Assembly (NCBI GenBank): GCA_016714045.1
Contig: JADJNY010000001.1
Location: 965,307-1,029,306, forward strand
Direction of reading: 5' to 3'
Length of the DNA stretch: 64,000 bases
Source of the DNA: Planctomycetota bacterium
GTDB taxonomy: Bacteria; Planctomycetota; UBA1135; GCA-002686595
The notes below the pieces were generated by a model, which searched no databases, was not told the DNA's origin, and saw only the letters and a list, made by a program, of their open reading frames with translations. Below, piece after piece: positions 46,379 through 54,629 of the stretch (the first letter of the stretch is position 1; each line of letters opens with the position of its first letter). The position numbers were made by a program, and so were the translations under genes.

Positions 46379-47868
46379 GCGCCCGCCGGCGAGCGGAGCC
46401 CGCTCTGCCACGCGCCGAAGACGTCGGCGCCGTCGCGCGTGACGACGATCACGTCCTCGATGCGGACGCCGAAGCGGCCGGGGAGGTAGATGCCAGGCTC
46501 GTTCGAGAGCGTCATGCCGCTCTCGAGCTCGACCTGGGAGCCGCCGTCGAAGTAGGGGTCCTCGTGGCCCTCGAGCCCGATGCCGTGCCCGAGTCGGTGC
46601 GTGAACACGCCGAAGCCGCCGGGCCAGCCGCGCGCCGCGATCGCCGCGCGCGCCGCGGCGTCGACCGCGCGACAAGGGACGCCGGGCCGGATCGCGTCGA
46701 ACGCCGCGCGTTGCGCATCGCGGACGTCGCGCCACGCGCGCTCGACGTCCGCGCTCGGCGCGCCGAACGGGACCCACGTGCGCGTGACGTCGCTCTGGTA
46801 GCCGCGCCATGCGCCGCCGCAGTCGACGAGGAGCACCTCGCCGTCCGCGAGCGGCGTCGCGCCCGCGTCGCCGTGGGGGAGCGCGGCCGCGGCGCCGACG
46901 AGCGGCAGACACCACGAGCCGCTGAAGCCGAGGCGTTCGTGCGCCGTCGCGACGAGCGCGCCGACGTCCGCGCCGCGTTGTCCGGGGCGCAGCTCGTGCG
47001 CGATGCGCTCGAGGGCGCGCTTCGTCAGCTCGTTCGCGCGCCGCAGGAGGGCGAGCTCCTTCGGCTCCTTGCAGCCGCGCAGGCGCACGAGCACGTCCGC
47101 GCCGGACACGATGGCGCCGTGCTCCGCGAGCGCACCGAAGCCCGCGTCCGCGCGCGCGGCTTGCGCGATGCGATCGACGAAACCGAAGCGGAAGCCGGGG
47201 TCGATCGCGAGGCGTTTCACGCCGCGCGCGCGCAGCGCGTCGCACAGCGGCCGGAACGCGTACTCGTCCTCGCGCCACGTCACGACGTCGCCGCCGGGTC
47301 CGGGCGCTGCGGCCGTGCCGTCGATGCCGTGGCGCGCCTTCGTCTCCTCGAACGCGGGCACGATCCAGAACGCGCCGCCGTCCGCGGTGACGACGAGCGC
47401 GAAGAGGCGCTCGGAGCGGCCCCACGACACGCCCGCGAGGTACGTCATCGTCGGGCCGGGCTCGCAGAGGTAGGCGTCGAGGCCGCGCTCCGCGAGCGCC
47501 CGTGCGAGGCGCGCGCGGCGCGCGGAGCGATCCTGCGCGTCGATGCCGGGGAGCGCGGGTCCGTCGTCGCGGAGGTCGGCGAGCCGTTCGGCGCGGCGCG
47601 CGCCGGCCTCCGCCCCGGAGGCCGGTGCGACCGCGGGCGCACCGGGACGCCCGCGCTGCGCCGCGCAGGCCCCGAGCGCGAGCGCCGAGGCCGCGCCGAG
47701 GAGCGCCCGGCGCCGGAGCGCGGGGTCTGCGCCCGGCAGGGGCTCCGCAGGCGTCGCTCCGGAGACGGGCGGGGGAGCGCGCTCCGGGCGGAGGGGCGCG
47801 GGCGCGGGCGGGATCGGGGGGTCGGACGGCTGCAACGAGGCCTCGGGACGGCGCGTGAGCCTAGCCAC
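46375..47868 (-). CDS. M24-family Xaa-Pro aminopeptidase-like protein, exported
   Basis: About 497 residues from GTG 47868. N-terminal region has a twin-arginine-like signal (RRRALLGAASALALGACAA). C-terminal pita-bread fold with metal ligands: LLVDCGGAWRGYQSDVTRTW (two Asp), HRLGHGIGLEGHE (His), NEPGIY (Glu), RIEDVIVV (Glu). Cleaves X-Pro peptides in the periplasm if active. ATGA overlap with the ABC permease implies a functional link, perhaps processing exported peptides. Confidence 0.8.
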   Translation of the reverse strand: MARLTRRPEASLQPSDPPIPPAPAPLRPERAPPPVSGATPAEPLPGADPALRRRALLGAASALALGACAAQRGRPGAPAVAPASGAEAGARRAERLADLRDDGPALPGIDAQDRSARRARLARALAERGLDAYLCEPGPTMTYLAGVSWGRSERLFALVVTADGGAFWIVPAFEETKARHGIDGTAAAPGPGGDVVTWREDEYAFRPLCDALRARGVKRLAIDPGFRFGFVDRIAQAARADAGFGALAEHGAIVSGADVLVRLRGCKEPKELALLRRANELTKRALERIAHELRPGQRGADVGALVATAHERLGFSGSWCLPLVGAAAALPHGDAGATPLADGEVLLVDCGGAWRGYQSDVTRTWVPFGAPSADVERAWRDVRDAQRAAFDAIRPGVPCRAVDAAARAAIAARGWPGGFGVFTHRLGHGIGLEGHEDPYFDGGSQVELESGMTLSNEPGIYLPGRFGVRIEDVIVVTRDGADVFGAWQSGLRSPAGA

Positions 47869-47940
47869 CCGCCTCGCGCGCGGGAAGGCTCTCGGCGCCG
47901 CCTCAACCCTGCCCGCGGACGCGACCGATAGGGCGCGTGC

Positions 47941-48672
47941 ATGGCCCCCGAGACGGACGCCCCTCCGCAGGCGACGAGCGCGACCGCGACCTCGTCCCCC
48001 GCAGGGCCGACCGCGGCGCTCCCGACGCCGCGTGTCGAGAGCTGGGTGCCGCCGGTGACGAGCGCGAACACCGCGCGGCTCGACGCGGGCTCGATCGCGC
48101 CGGAGGCGGCGCCCATCGAGCTCCCGTGGGCACCCGCGCGACGCCTGCCGGGGACGCGGACTCGGAGTCGGAACGTCGCGCTGCGCTCGCTCTGGACGAG
48201 CGCGAAGATCGGCGCCGTGCTGTTCGTGGCCTACGGCCTGATGTTCAACTTCTCGGTCGTCCGCGGAAGCTCGATGGCACCCGGCATCCACGACGGCGAT
48301 CGCATCCTGGTCGACCACCTCTCGTACGTGTTCCAGGACGTGCACCGCGGCGACATCGTCGTGCTGCAGTACCCGCTCGATCCGAGCCTCGACTACATCA
48401 AGCGCGTGATCGGCCTCCCCGGCGATCACGTCGAGATCCACGACGGCGCCGTGTGGGTCAACGGAGAACGGCTGCGCGAGCCCTACGTCGCGGAAGAGGA
48501 CGCTCGCGCGCGGCTCGCGATCACCGTCGCGCCGGAGCACTTCTTCGTGCTCGGCGACAACCGCCCGCACAGCTCCGACTCCCGGGAGTTCGGCCAGGTC
48601 CCGCGCCAGAACCTGCGGGGCAAGGTCGAGGTCCGCGTGTGGCCGCCGGAGCGCATCGGCACGCTCGAGTGA
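47941..48672 (+). CDS. lepB: Signal peptidase I
   Basis: 243 residues. An Ala/Pro/Thr-rich cytosolic N-terminus (about 80 residues) precedes the membrane helix (IGAVLFVAYGLMFNFSVV), then the catalytic Ser in RGSSMAPGIHDGD, GDIVVLQYP, the Lys in DYIKRVIGLPGDHVEI and the family motif FFVLGDNRPHSSDSR. Cleaves Sec/Tat signal peptides at the outer face of the inner membrane. Divergent from the M24 gene. Confidence 0.93.
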   Translation: MAPETDAPPQATSATATSSPAGPTAALPTPRVESWVPPVTSANTARLDAGSIAPEAAPIELPWAPARRLPGTRTRSRNVALRSLWTSAKIGAVLFVAYGLMFNFSVVRGSSMAPGIHDGDRILVDHLSYVFQDVHRGDIVVLQYPLDPSLDYIKRVIGLPGDHVEIHDGAVWVNGERLREPYVAEEDARARLAITVAPEHFFVLGDNRPHSSDSREFGQVPRQNLRGKVEVRVWPPERIGTLE

Positions 48673-48757
48673 GCCGGGGCCGCCGCGCGCCCGCCCCCTC
48701 CTGCCGCTCGACCGTGGACCCCGCCCCGGGCGCGCTCTAGCCTCACGCGCGGCGCGC

Positions 48758-49483
48758 ATGACCTCCACCCCGCCCGTTTCCCTCGTCACCGGCAGCGCGC
48801 GCGGTCTCGGCCTCGCCGTCGCGCGCGCGCTCCTGCGTCGCGGCGATCGCGTGCACGTCGTGTGGCGTTCGTCCCGCGCGCTCGTCGCGAACCTCGAACG
48901 CGAGTTCGAAGGCCGCGTGCACCAGGCCGACCTCGAGGATCCCGCCGCGGCGCACGCGCTCGTGGAGCGCGTCACCGCGACCGACGGCCGCCTCGACCAC
49001 CTCGTGCACGCCGTGGGGGAGTACGTCTCCGGTCCGCTGGAAGGCGCGCGCGCCGCGGACCTGCGCCGCATGCTCGCGAGCAACGTCGAGACCGCGTTCC
49101 ACGTCTTCGACGCCGCGCGCCCCGCGCTGCGGCGCGCGCGCGGCGACGCGGTGTTCTTCGGCTGCGCGGGCCTCGACACGCTGCGCGCGCGGCGCGAGAC
49201 GGCGCTCTACACCGCCGCGAAGAACGCGCTGTTCGTGCTCGCGCGCTCGTGGGCGCTCGAGGAGGCGCCGCACGGCGTCCGCGTGAACCTCGTCTCGCCC
49301 GGCGTCGTGCCGCACGAGCACGCGGCGGCGGACACCCTCGACGCGGAGCGCCTCGCGCGCATCCCGCTCGGCCGGGCCGGCACGCCGGACGACGTCGCGC
49401 ACGCCGTGCTCTTCCTGGCGTCGCCCGCCGCCGCGCACGTCACGGGGGTCGACCTCGCCGTGACGGGGGGCTGGCTCCTGTGA
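48758..49483 (+). CDS. Short-chain dehydrogenase/reductase (FabG-like)
   Basis: 241 residues. TGSARGLGLAVARAL nucleotide site, active Tyr-Lys in YTAAKNALFVLARSWA and typical ending TPDDVAHAVLFLAS...TGGWLL. The usual catalytic Ser position reads FFGCAGLDT, so Ser may be replaced by Cys/Ala and activity altered. Substrate unknown; stands alone after lepB. Confidence 0.8.
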   Translation: MTSTPPVSLVTGSARGLGLAVARALLRRGDRVHVVWRSSRALVANLEREFEGRVHQADLEDPAAAHALVERVTATDGRLDHLVHAVGEYVSGPLEGARAADLRRMLASNVETAFHVFDAARPALRRARGDAVFFGCAGLDTLRARRETALYTAAKNALFVLARSWALEEAPHGVRVNLVSPGVVPHEHAAADTLDAERLARIPLGRAGTPDDVAHAVLFLASPAAAHVTGVDLAVTGGWLL

Positions 49484-49713
49484 CGCCCGCCCGCGCGGGC
49501 GCGGACGACGCAGGAACCTTCGGATTCCTCAAGAACTTGCAATCTGAGTTCCGAGAGTAGCTCCCGAGGCAGCGCTCCCGTGCGGAAGCGCCTTCCAGGT
49601 CGAGTCCGACGGCGCCACCCCGCGCTGCCCGGACGGCGGCGCGCGGTTGACATCGCGCGGGCGCCGATCAACCTGGAGGGCTCCGCCCGCCGCGCGCCCA
49701 CGAGACGACCCCC

Positions 49714-50769
49714 ATGCCCGAGTTCCGCACCCTGCACGCCGGCGACGAAGTCCACGGGCTGTTCAGCCCGCGCGAGGTCGAGGAACTCATGCGCGTCGAG
49801 TTCGCGCGCGCGCAACGGCACAAGTACCCGGTCGTGTGCATGGCGATCGGCGTCGACCGGTTGCCGCAGCTCGCGGACCTGTACGGCTACGAGTCGAAGG
49901 AAGAGGTCCTTCGCGCCGCCGTCGCCGTGCTGCGCGCCGAGACGCGCGACTCCGACTTCCTCTGTCTGCGCCAGGACGACCGCCTCGTGGCGCTCTTCCC
50001 GCACACGGCGCCCGAGCTCGGCGCGTTCCTCGCGAAGAAGCTCCTCGCCGCGATCAAGAAGCAGCGCTTCGAGCGCGACGGACGCCAGCTGCGCGTGACG
50101 CTCTCGATCGGCGTCGCGCACAACCGCCACGAGAAGGCGATCAGCTTCGAGACGCTCGTGCGCGTCGCGGAGGAAGGGCTCTCCGTCGCCGACCAGGGCG
50201 GCGGCGATCGCTACGTCGAGACCGAGCTCTACCAGCTCTTCGAGAAGAAGCGCAAGCAGGAGGAGCTCGCGAAGGAGCGCAAGGAGCTCTTCGACGGGTT
50301 GCTCGCGGTGATCCCGCGCGGGCCGGCGCAGCCGGTGGCCGTCCCGGTGCCGGGCGACAAGCTCGGCGAGACGCTGCTCGAGATCCTGAAGTCGCTCGGG
50401 ATCTCCGTCAGCTCGTTCGAGGACCTCGACAAGGACGTGATCGCGGCCGCGATCTCCAAGATGGCCGACGCGAAGACCGGCGCGACGTCGGGCGAGGTCG
50501 ACGAGGCGAAGCGCACGATCGACATGCTCGAGCGGCGCATCGGCAAGCTCACGCACGCGCTCGGCGTGACGGAGGAAGAGCTCAAGCGCATCGCCGCGAT
50601 GAAGAACGTCGAGCTCGGCCAGGCCTCCATCTACCGCACGGTGCAGGGCCTCTCCGACGACGCGTCGGACAAGGAGCGCAAGCGGGAGATGATGAAGGAC
50701 ATCTTCCACGCGAACTTCGAGCTCAAGAAGCGCCTGTCCGGCCACGGCGACGCGCCGCAGGGCGGTTGA
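49714..50769 (+). CDS. Degenerate GGDEF-domain protein with coiled-coil C-terminus
   Basis: 351 residues. Residues about 20-175 have the GGDEF fold (SPREVEELMRVEFARAQRHK, GYESKEEVLRAAVAVLR, LRVTLSIGVAHNRHEKAIS), but the active motif is LRQDDRLVAL, so cyclase activity is not expected. The rest is charged and helical (FEKKRKQEELAKERKELFDG; DEAKRTIDMLERRIGKLT; KERKREMMKDIFHANFEL), suggesting coiled coils. Immediately upstream of a MamK-like actin gene, so it may be a c-di-GMP sensor or filament partner. Confidence 0.7.
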   Translation: MPEFRTLHAGDEVHGLFSPREVEELMRVEFARAQRHKYPVVCMAIGVDRLPQLADLYGYESKEEVLRAAVAVLRAETRDSDFLCLRQDDRLVALFPHTAPELGAFLAKKLLAAIKKQRFERDGRQLRVTLSIGVAHNRHEKAISFETLVRVAEEGLSVADQGGGDRYVETELYQLFEKKRKQEELAKERKELFDGLLAVIPRGPAQPVAVPVPGDKLGETLLEILKSLGISVSSFEDLDKDVIAAAISKMADAKTGATSGEVDEAKRTIDMLERRIGKLTHALGVTEEELKRIAAMKNVELGQASIYRTVQGLSDDASDKERKREMMKDIFHANFELKKRLSGHGDAPQGG

Positions 50770-50894
50770 GCGCATCCGAACCGACGGTCGGAGCCGCGCA
50801 CGGACTCCGTACTTCCCCGGGCTGACAAAGAAGCCGTTCGGCGCCAACATGGGCGGAACTTCCCTCGGAGGCAGAGGCCTCGGAGCGACTCCCC

Positions 50895-51935
50895 ATGACG
50901 GACACGACCACGAAGAAGGACCACGGCGTCCTCTACCTCGGCATCGACCTCGGCACTTCGCGCACTTCGGTCGCGGCGAGCAACGGCCTCCGGGCGACGG
51001 TGCTCTCCTACGTCGGGTACCCGAAGGACGTCGTGGCGCGGAAGCTCCTGCAGAAGGACGTCCTCTTCGGCGAGGAGGCGCTCGAGAAGCGCCTCGCATT
51101 GCGCCTCCACCGCCCGCTCGCGCACGGCGTGATCCAAGGGGACGGGAAGGACGCGGAGACCCTCAAGGCGGCACAGGACCTGATCGCGGAGATCATCCGC
51201 CGCGCGAAGCCGCGCGCGGACGAGCTCGTGTACGCCGTGATCGGCGCGCCGGCGCAGGCGTCGATCCAGAACAAGCAGGCGATCCTCGAGGCCGCGCGCA
51301 AGTCGGTCGACTCGGTGATGCTGTGCTCGGAGCCGTTCAGCGTCGCGTACGGGCAGGACATGCTCGACGACGTGCTGGTCGTCGACATCGGCGCGGGGAC
51401 GACGGACCTGTGTCGCATGCACGGCACGATGCCCGAGGACTCCGACCAGATCACCAACACCTTCGCGGGCGACTACGTCGACAACCAGCTCGCGAAGGAG
51501 ATCAAGAAGGTCGCGCCCGATGCGCAGTTCACCAAGGAGATGGTGAAGGCGCTCAAGGAGAAGCACAGCTCGGTGATGGAGCGGATGGAGCCCGTGATCG
51601 TCGAGCTCCCCGTGAAAGGCAAGCCGACGCCGATCGACCTCACCGAAGGGATGCGCGCCGCGTGCAAGCGCATCGTGCCGCCGATCGTGGAGGGGCTCAC
51701 GCAGCTGATCTCGACCTTCGACCCGGAGTTCCAGCAGCGGCTCAAGAACCGCGTGCTCCTCGCGGGCGGAGGCAGCCAGATCAAGGGTCTCGACGTCGCG
51801 ATCGAAGCGGCGATGAAGGAACGCCTTGGCGGGGGCAAGGTGATGCGCGTCGAGGAGCCCGTGTACGGCGGCGCGAACGGCGCGCTCAAGATCGCGCACG
51901 ACATGCCGTCGGAGTTCTGGGAGAAGCTCAAGTAG
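50895..51935 (+). CDS. MamK-like bacterial actin
   Basis: 346 residues of the actin/HSP70 ATPase fold. Phosphate 1: YLGIDLGTSRTSVAAS; phosphate 2: VLVVDIGAGTTDLCRM; adenosine: VLLAGGGSQIKGLDVAIEA; connect segments present. Insertions and pattern fit MamK/MamK-like filaments rather than MreB, FtsA or ParM. Expected to polymerise with ATP and position a structure. Partner is probably the GGDEF-like protein 125 nt upstream. Confidence 0.8.
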   Translation: MTDTTTKKDHGVLYLGIDLGTSRTSVAASNGLRATVLSYVGYPKDVVARKLLQKDVLFGEEALEKRLALRLHRPLAHGVIQGDGKDAETLKAAQDLIAEIIRRAKPRADELVYAVIGAPAQASIQNKQAILEAARKSVDSVMLCSEPFSVAYGQDMLDDVLVVDIGAGTTDLCRMHGTMPEDSDQITNTFAGDYVDNQLAKEIKKVAPDAQFTKEMVKALKEKHSSVMERMEPVIVELPVKGKPTPIDLTEGMRAACKRIVPPIVEGLTQLISTFDPEFQQRLKNRVLLAGGGSQIKGLDVAIEAAMKERLGGGKVMRVEEPVYGGANGALKIAHDMPSEFWEKLK

Positions 51936-52006
51936 ACGCGCGCTGAGGAGCGGGGGCGCAGGGTCGATCGCGCCTCCGATCGTGACGGCCCGAGGGCGCG
52001 CGTGCG

Positions 52007-54067
52007 TCAGCGCGGCGCCGGCCCGTCCGCCCGCACCGCGGGCGGCGCGTTGAGCGCGCTCGCGCCGAACTCCGCCGGGAGCCCGAACGCCTCCGGGTTC
52101 AGGTAGCGCCCGCGCATCGGGCCGACCTTCTCTTCCTCGACCGGGATGCGGTTCTGCTCGGCCCATGCGTCCTTGCGCACGCCGCTCACCTGCCACGAGA
52201 CGAGCACGTGCGGCCGATCGCTCCGGATCGAGAAGCGGTTCTCGCGCACGCCGTGGGCCACGCGCACCAGCGCGAAGTCGTCCGCGTCGATCACCGTGAG
52301 CTGGTAGCGGAAGTCCTCGTTCAGCGCTTCGAACCACGCGGGCAGCTCGATCGTCGCGGCGCCGCTCGCGTCGGTCTCGACGTTGCCTTGGTACACGTTC
52401 AGCATGTCCGGGCTCTCGACGAACGAGTGCGACAGCGTCTTGTTCGCCGGGTCGAGCGGGTGGTCGATCTTGAACGAGCCGCCCGACTTCGAGAGCACGC
52501 CGTTGACGTGCACCTTGCCGTCGAACACGGCCGCGTGCGAGTTGGGGCTCGTCGACCGGTTGCGGACGTACAGGCCGTTCGACGTGTTCGTGCTCGCGTT
52601 CGACGTCGACTCCGCGGAGGCGCCGAGCGCGATGCCGGTCGCGCTCGAGACCTCGAACCAGCCGCCGTATCCGCCGGTCGAGCTCGTGTCGCGAGCGAAC
52701 ACGCCGAAGCCGTTCGCGCCGTCGCACTCGAAGAAACCGCCGAACGCGCTGCCCGCGGCCGTCGTCAGGGCTTCGCCGTACACGCCGATGCCGTCGCGCG
52801 TCCGTGCGCGGCCGACGACGCCGTAGCTGCGCGTCGCGCTCGTCGCCGAGGCCTCGCCAAGCAGCGCGATCGCTCCGGCCGCCGTGCTCGAGTTCGCGTG
52901 CGTCGACAGCACGGAGGTCGCGCCGCTGACGACCAGCGGCACGGGCATCGAGCGCAGGAAGGCCGAGCTGTCGAAGCCGTCCAAGAGGTCCGCGTTCAGG
53001 TTCGCGACGCGCGACGCGCTGGTCACGGCGAAGGGCGTGGTCGGGTGCGCGAAGCTCGGCGTGCCCGTGAACGTCTTCGGTCCGCCGATCGTCTGCGCGC
53101 CGAGCAACGTCACGACGTTCGACGAGAGCCGTGCGTCGGGGAGCGTGCCCGTGGTCACGTGCGCGGCGTCGAGCGCAAGCAGTCCGGACCCGCTGCCGGC
53201 GAAGCTCTGCGCGCGGACCGCGCCGGCGACGTCGAGCCGCGCGGCGGGGGACAGCGTGCCGAGCCCGACCTGTCCGGTCGGGTCGACGAAGAAGTCGTTC
53301 GAGAGCGGCATCAGCATCCCGAGCTCCGGCACCGTGGACGCGGAGAGGCACGTGCCGGGCTGCGCCTGGTCGGCGACCCCGTCGACGCAGCGCGGCGCGG
53401 GGACCAGGGGCTGCGCCGCGGCGCTCGAACCGGGGGGCGTCGCGTTCGCGGTCGTCGGCTGTCCCGCGGGCGATGCGAGCGTCGCCGCCGTCGGCGCCGC
53501 GCTCGCCGTGCTCGCCGCACTTCGCGCCGCGAGGAGCCCGAGCGCGACGCGCTCGAAGCTCCGGCCCTCGACGTTGCGCAGCACGCGCTTGCCGCGCGCT
53601 CCGTCGAGCTCGAGGTCCGGCCAGCCGTCCGCGTCGAAGTCGATCCAGCGCGCCGCGACGTCGGGTGCCGTGTGCGCGACGCCGAGCTCCGCGCCCGCGT
53701 CGACGAAGCCCTCGGCCGTGTTGCGCAGGAGCCGCGTCGGCGCGCCCTCGACGAGCCGCAAGAGGTCGACGCGGCCGTCGCGGTCGAAGTCCTGCGCGAG
53801 CACCGCGCGCGCGCGCGGCTCGCCGCCGAGCCCGCGCGCCTCGGTCGCGTCCTCGAAGCGGCCCGCGCCGCGGTTTTCGAGCAGGCGATCGGTGCCTTCC
53901 GGATCCCGCACGTACAGGTCGAGCCGGCCGTCGCCGTCGACGTCGAGCCAGACGAGCTCGAGCTCCTGTTCGGGCGCGGGCTCCCGCGTCTCGGCAGCGG
54001 TTGCGAGTGGAGCGCCGATCGGGAACGAGAGCGCGAACGCGTGGAGCGCGGAGAGCGAGTGGATCAT
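52007..54067 (-). CDS. Exported mosaic protein: FG-GAP repeats plus tail-fibre-like region
   Basis: 686 residues from ATG 54067 with a signal sequence (HALSFPIGAPLATAAE region). Residues about 30-170: FG-GAP/VCBS calcium-binding repeats (WLDVDGDGRLDLYVRD, AQDFDRDGRVDLLRL, WIDFDADGWPDLEL). A Ser/Ala/Thr linker follows, then a repetitive beta region like phage tail fibres or surface adhesins (GQVGLGTLSPAARLDVAGAV, LLGAQTIGGPKTF, GIGVYGEALTTAAGSAFGG, GLYVRNRSTS) and a C-terminal globular part. Planctomycete surface protein type; function unknown. Confidence 0.75.
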   Translation of the reverse strand: MIHSLSALHAFALSFPIGAPLATAAETREPAPEQELELVWLDVDGDGRLDLYVRDPEGTDRLLENRGAGRFEDATEARGLGGEPRARAVLAQDFDRDGRVDLLRLVEGAPTRLLRNTAEGFVDAGAELGVAHTAPDVAARWIDFDADGWPDLELDGARGKRVLRNVEGRSFERVALGLLAARSAASTASAAPTAATLASPAGQPTTANATPPGSSAAAQPLVPAPRCVDGVADQAQPGTCLSASTVPELGMLMPLSNDFFVDPTGQVGLGTLSPAARLDVAGAVRAQSFAGSGSGLLALDAAHVTTGTLPDARLSSNVVTLLGAQTIGGPKTFTGTPSFAHPTTPFAVTSASRVANLNADLLDGFDSSAFLRSMPVPLVVSGATSVLSTHANSSTAAGAIALLGEASATSATRSYGVVGRARTRDGIGVYGEALTTAAGSAFGGFFECDGANGFGVFARDTSSTGGYGGWFEVSSATGIALGASAESTSNASTNTSNGLYVRNRSTSPNSHAAVFDGKVHVNGVLSKSGGSFKIDHPLDPANKTLSHSFVESPDMLNVYQGNVETDASGAATIELPAWFEALNEDFRYQLTVIDADDFALVRVAHGVRENRFSIRSDRPHVLVSWQVSGVRKDAWAEQNRIPVEEEKVGPMRGRYLNPEAFGLPAEFGASALNAPPAVRADGPAPR

Positions 54068-54312
54068 GGCGGCGGATCGAAGGCGCGCCGGATCGCCGCG
54101 CTCGACGCACGAGGCGTCGAGCGTGCCCCGCGGGCCCGAGGGGCCGAGCGCGGGCGGCGAGCGCGCGACGCGGGCCGGCGCGGAGTGGGCGCGCGCGACC
54201 TCGCCGCGGGGCGCGGTGGAGGGTGCGGTGGAGGTGGAGCGCGGCGCGCGGCCGCGTTCGAACCCTACCCCGCTGCTCGCGCGCGGGCGGCGGCGAGCTC
54301 CGACCGCGCAGA

Positions 54313-54349
54313 GGGAATTCCCTTCCGAGCTGCGAGCTACGCAGCTCTC
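54313..54349. promoter_or_regulatory. Two palindromes in the divergent intergenic region
   Basis: The gap 54068-54406 between the FG-GAP gene (-) and the candidate selenoprotein (+) has no supported gene. It contains a perfect 12-bp palindrome AGGGAATTCCCT (about 54312-54323) and an 8-bp inverted repeat GAGCTGCG/CGCAGCTC with a 5-nt spacer (about 54327-54347). These are candidate operator sites; no promoter hexamers stand out. Confidence 0.35.
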
Positions 54350-54406
54350 GGGGTGTCGGAACGCGGACCGGTCGTCCAGGATGAGCGCCTCGACGTACGT
54401 CCTCCC

Positions 54407-54589
54407 ATGGCGCGCCCCCGACCCCTCATGAACCAGATCCTCCTGCTCCTCGCGTTCTTCGGCGGCTGGCTCCTCCTGCAGCTCGTGATCCTGCCGAGGC
54501 TCGGCGTGCCGACATGAATGTCGCGCTCCTGCGCGCCTCGGTCGGAGGCGGGAGACCGTGCGAAGAGCGAACCGCCGCCGGGCTCGTGA
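54407..54589 (+). CDS. Candidate small membrane selenoprotein (TGA at 54515 read as Sec)
   Basis: Read as a normal stop, the ORF is a 36-residue membrane peptide ending LVILPRLGVPT. The TGA (54515-54517) is followed by a frame starting MSRSCAPRSEAGDRAKSEPP and stopping at 54587-54589, giving 60 residues with Sec at position 37 in the pattern Thr-Sec-Met-Ser-x-Ser-Cys, a typical Sec/Cys redox spacing. A SECIS-like hairpin starts 8 nt after the TGA. Start is either ATG 54407 or ATG 54428 (MNQILLLLAF); neither has a strong SD. No selABCD gene is in the window, so Sec decoding by this organism is unverified. Confidence 0.55.
54526..54554 (+). promoter_or_regulatory. Bacterial SECIS-like hairpin after the in-frame TGA
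   Basis: Lower stem CTCC (54526-54529) with GGAG (54551-54554), a 4-nt 5' bulge starting with T (54530-54533), upper 6-bp stem CGCCTC (54534-54539) with GAGGCG (54545-54550), and loop GGTCG. The GGTC at the loop start lies 22 nt after the TGA, within the usual bacterial range, and a bulged U below a GGUC loop is as in E. coli fdhF. Confidence 0.55.
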
Positions 54590-54629
54590 GCCCTGCCGTC
54601 GGCGCGCGCTCGACCGACTTGCACCGCGT

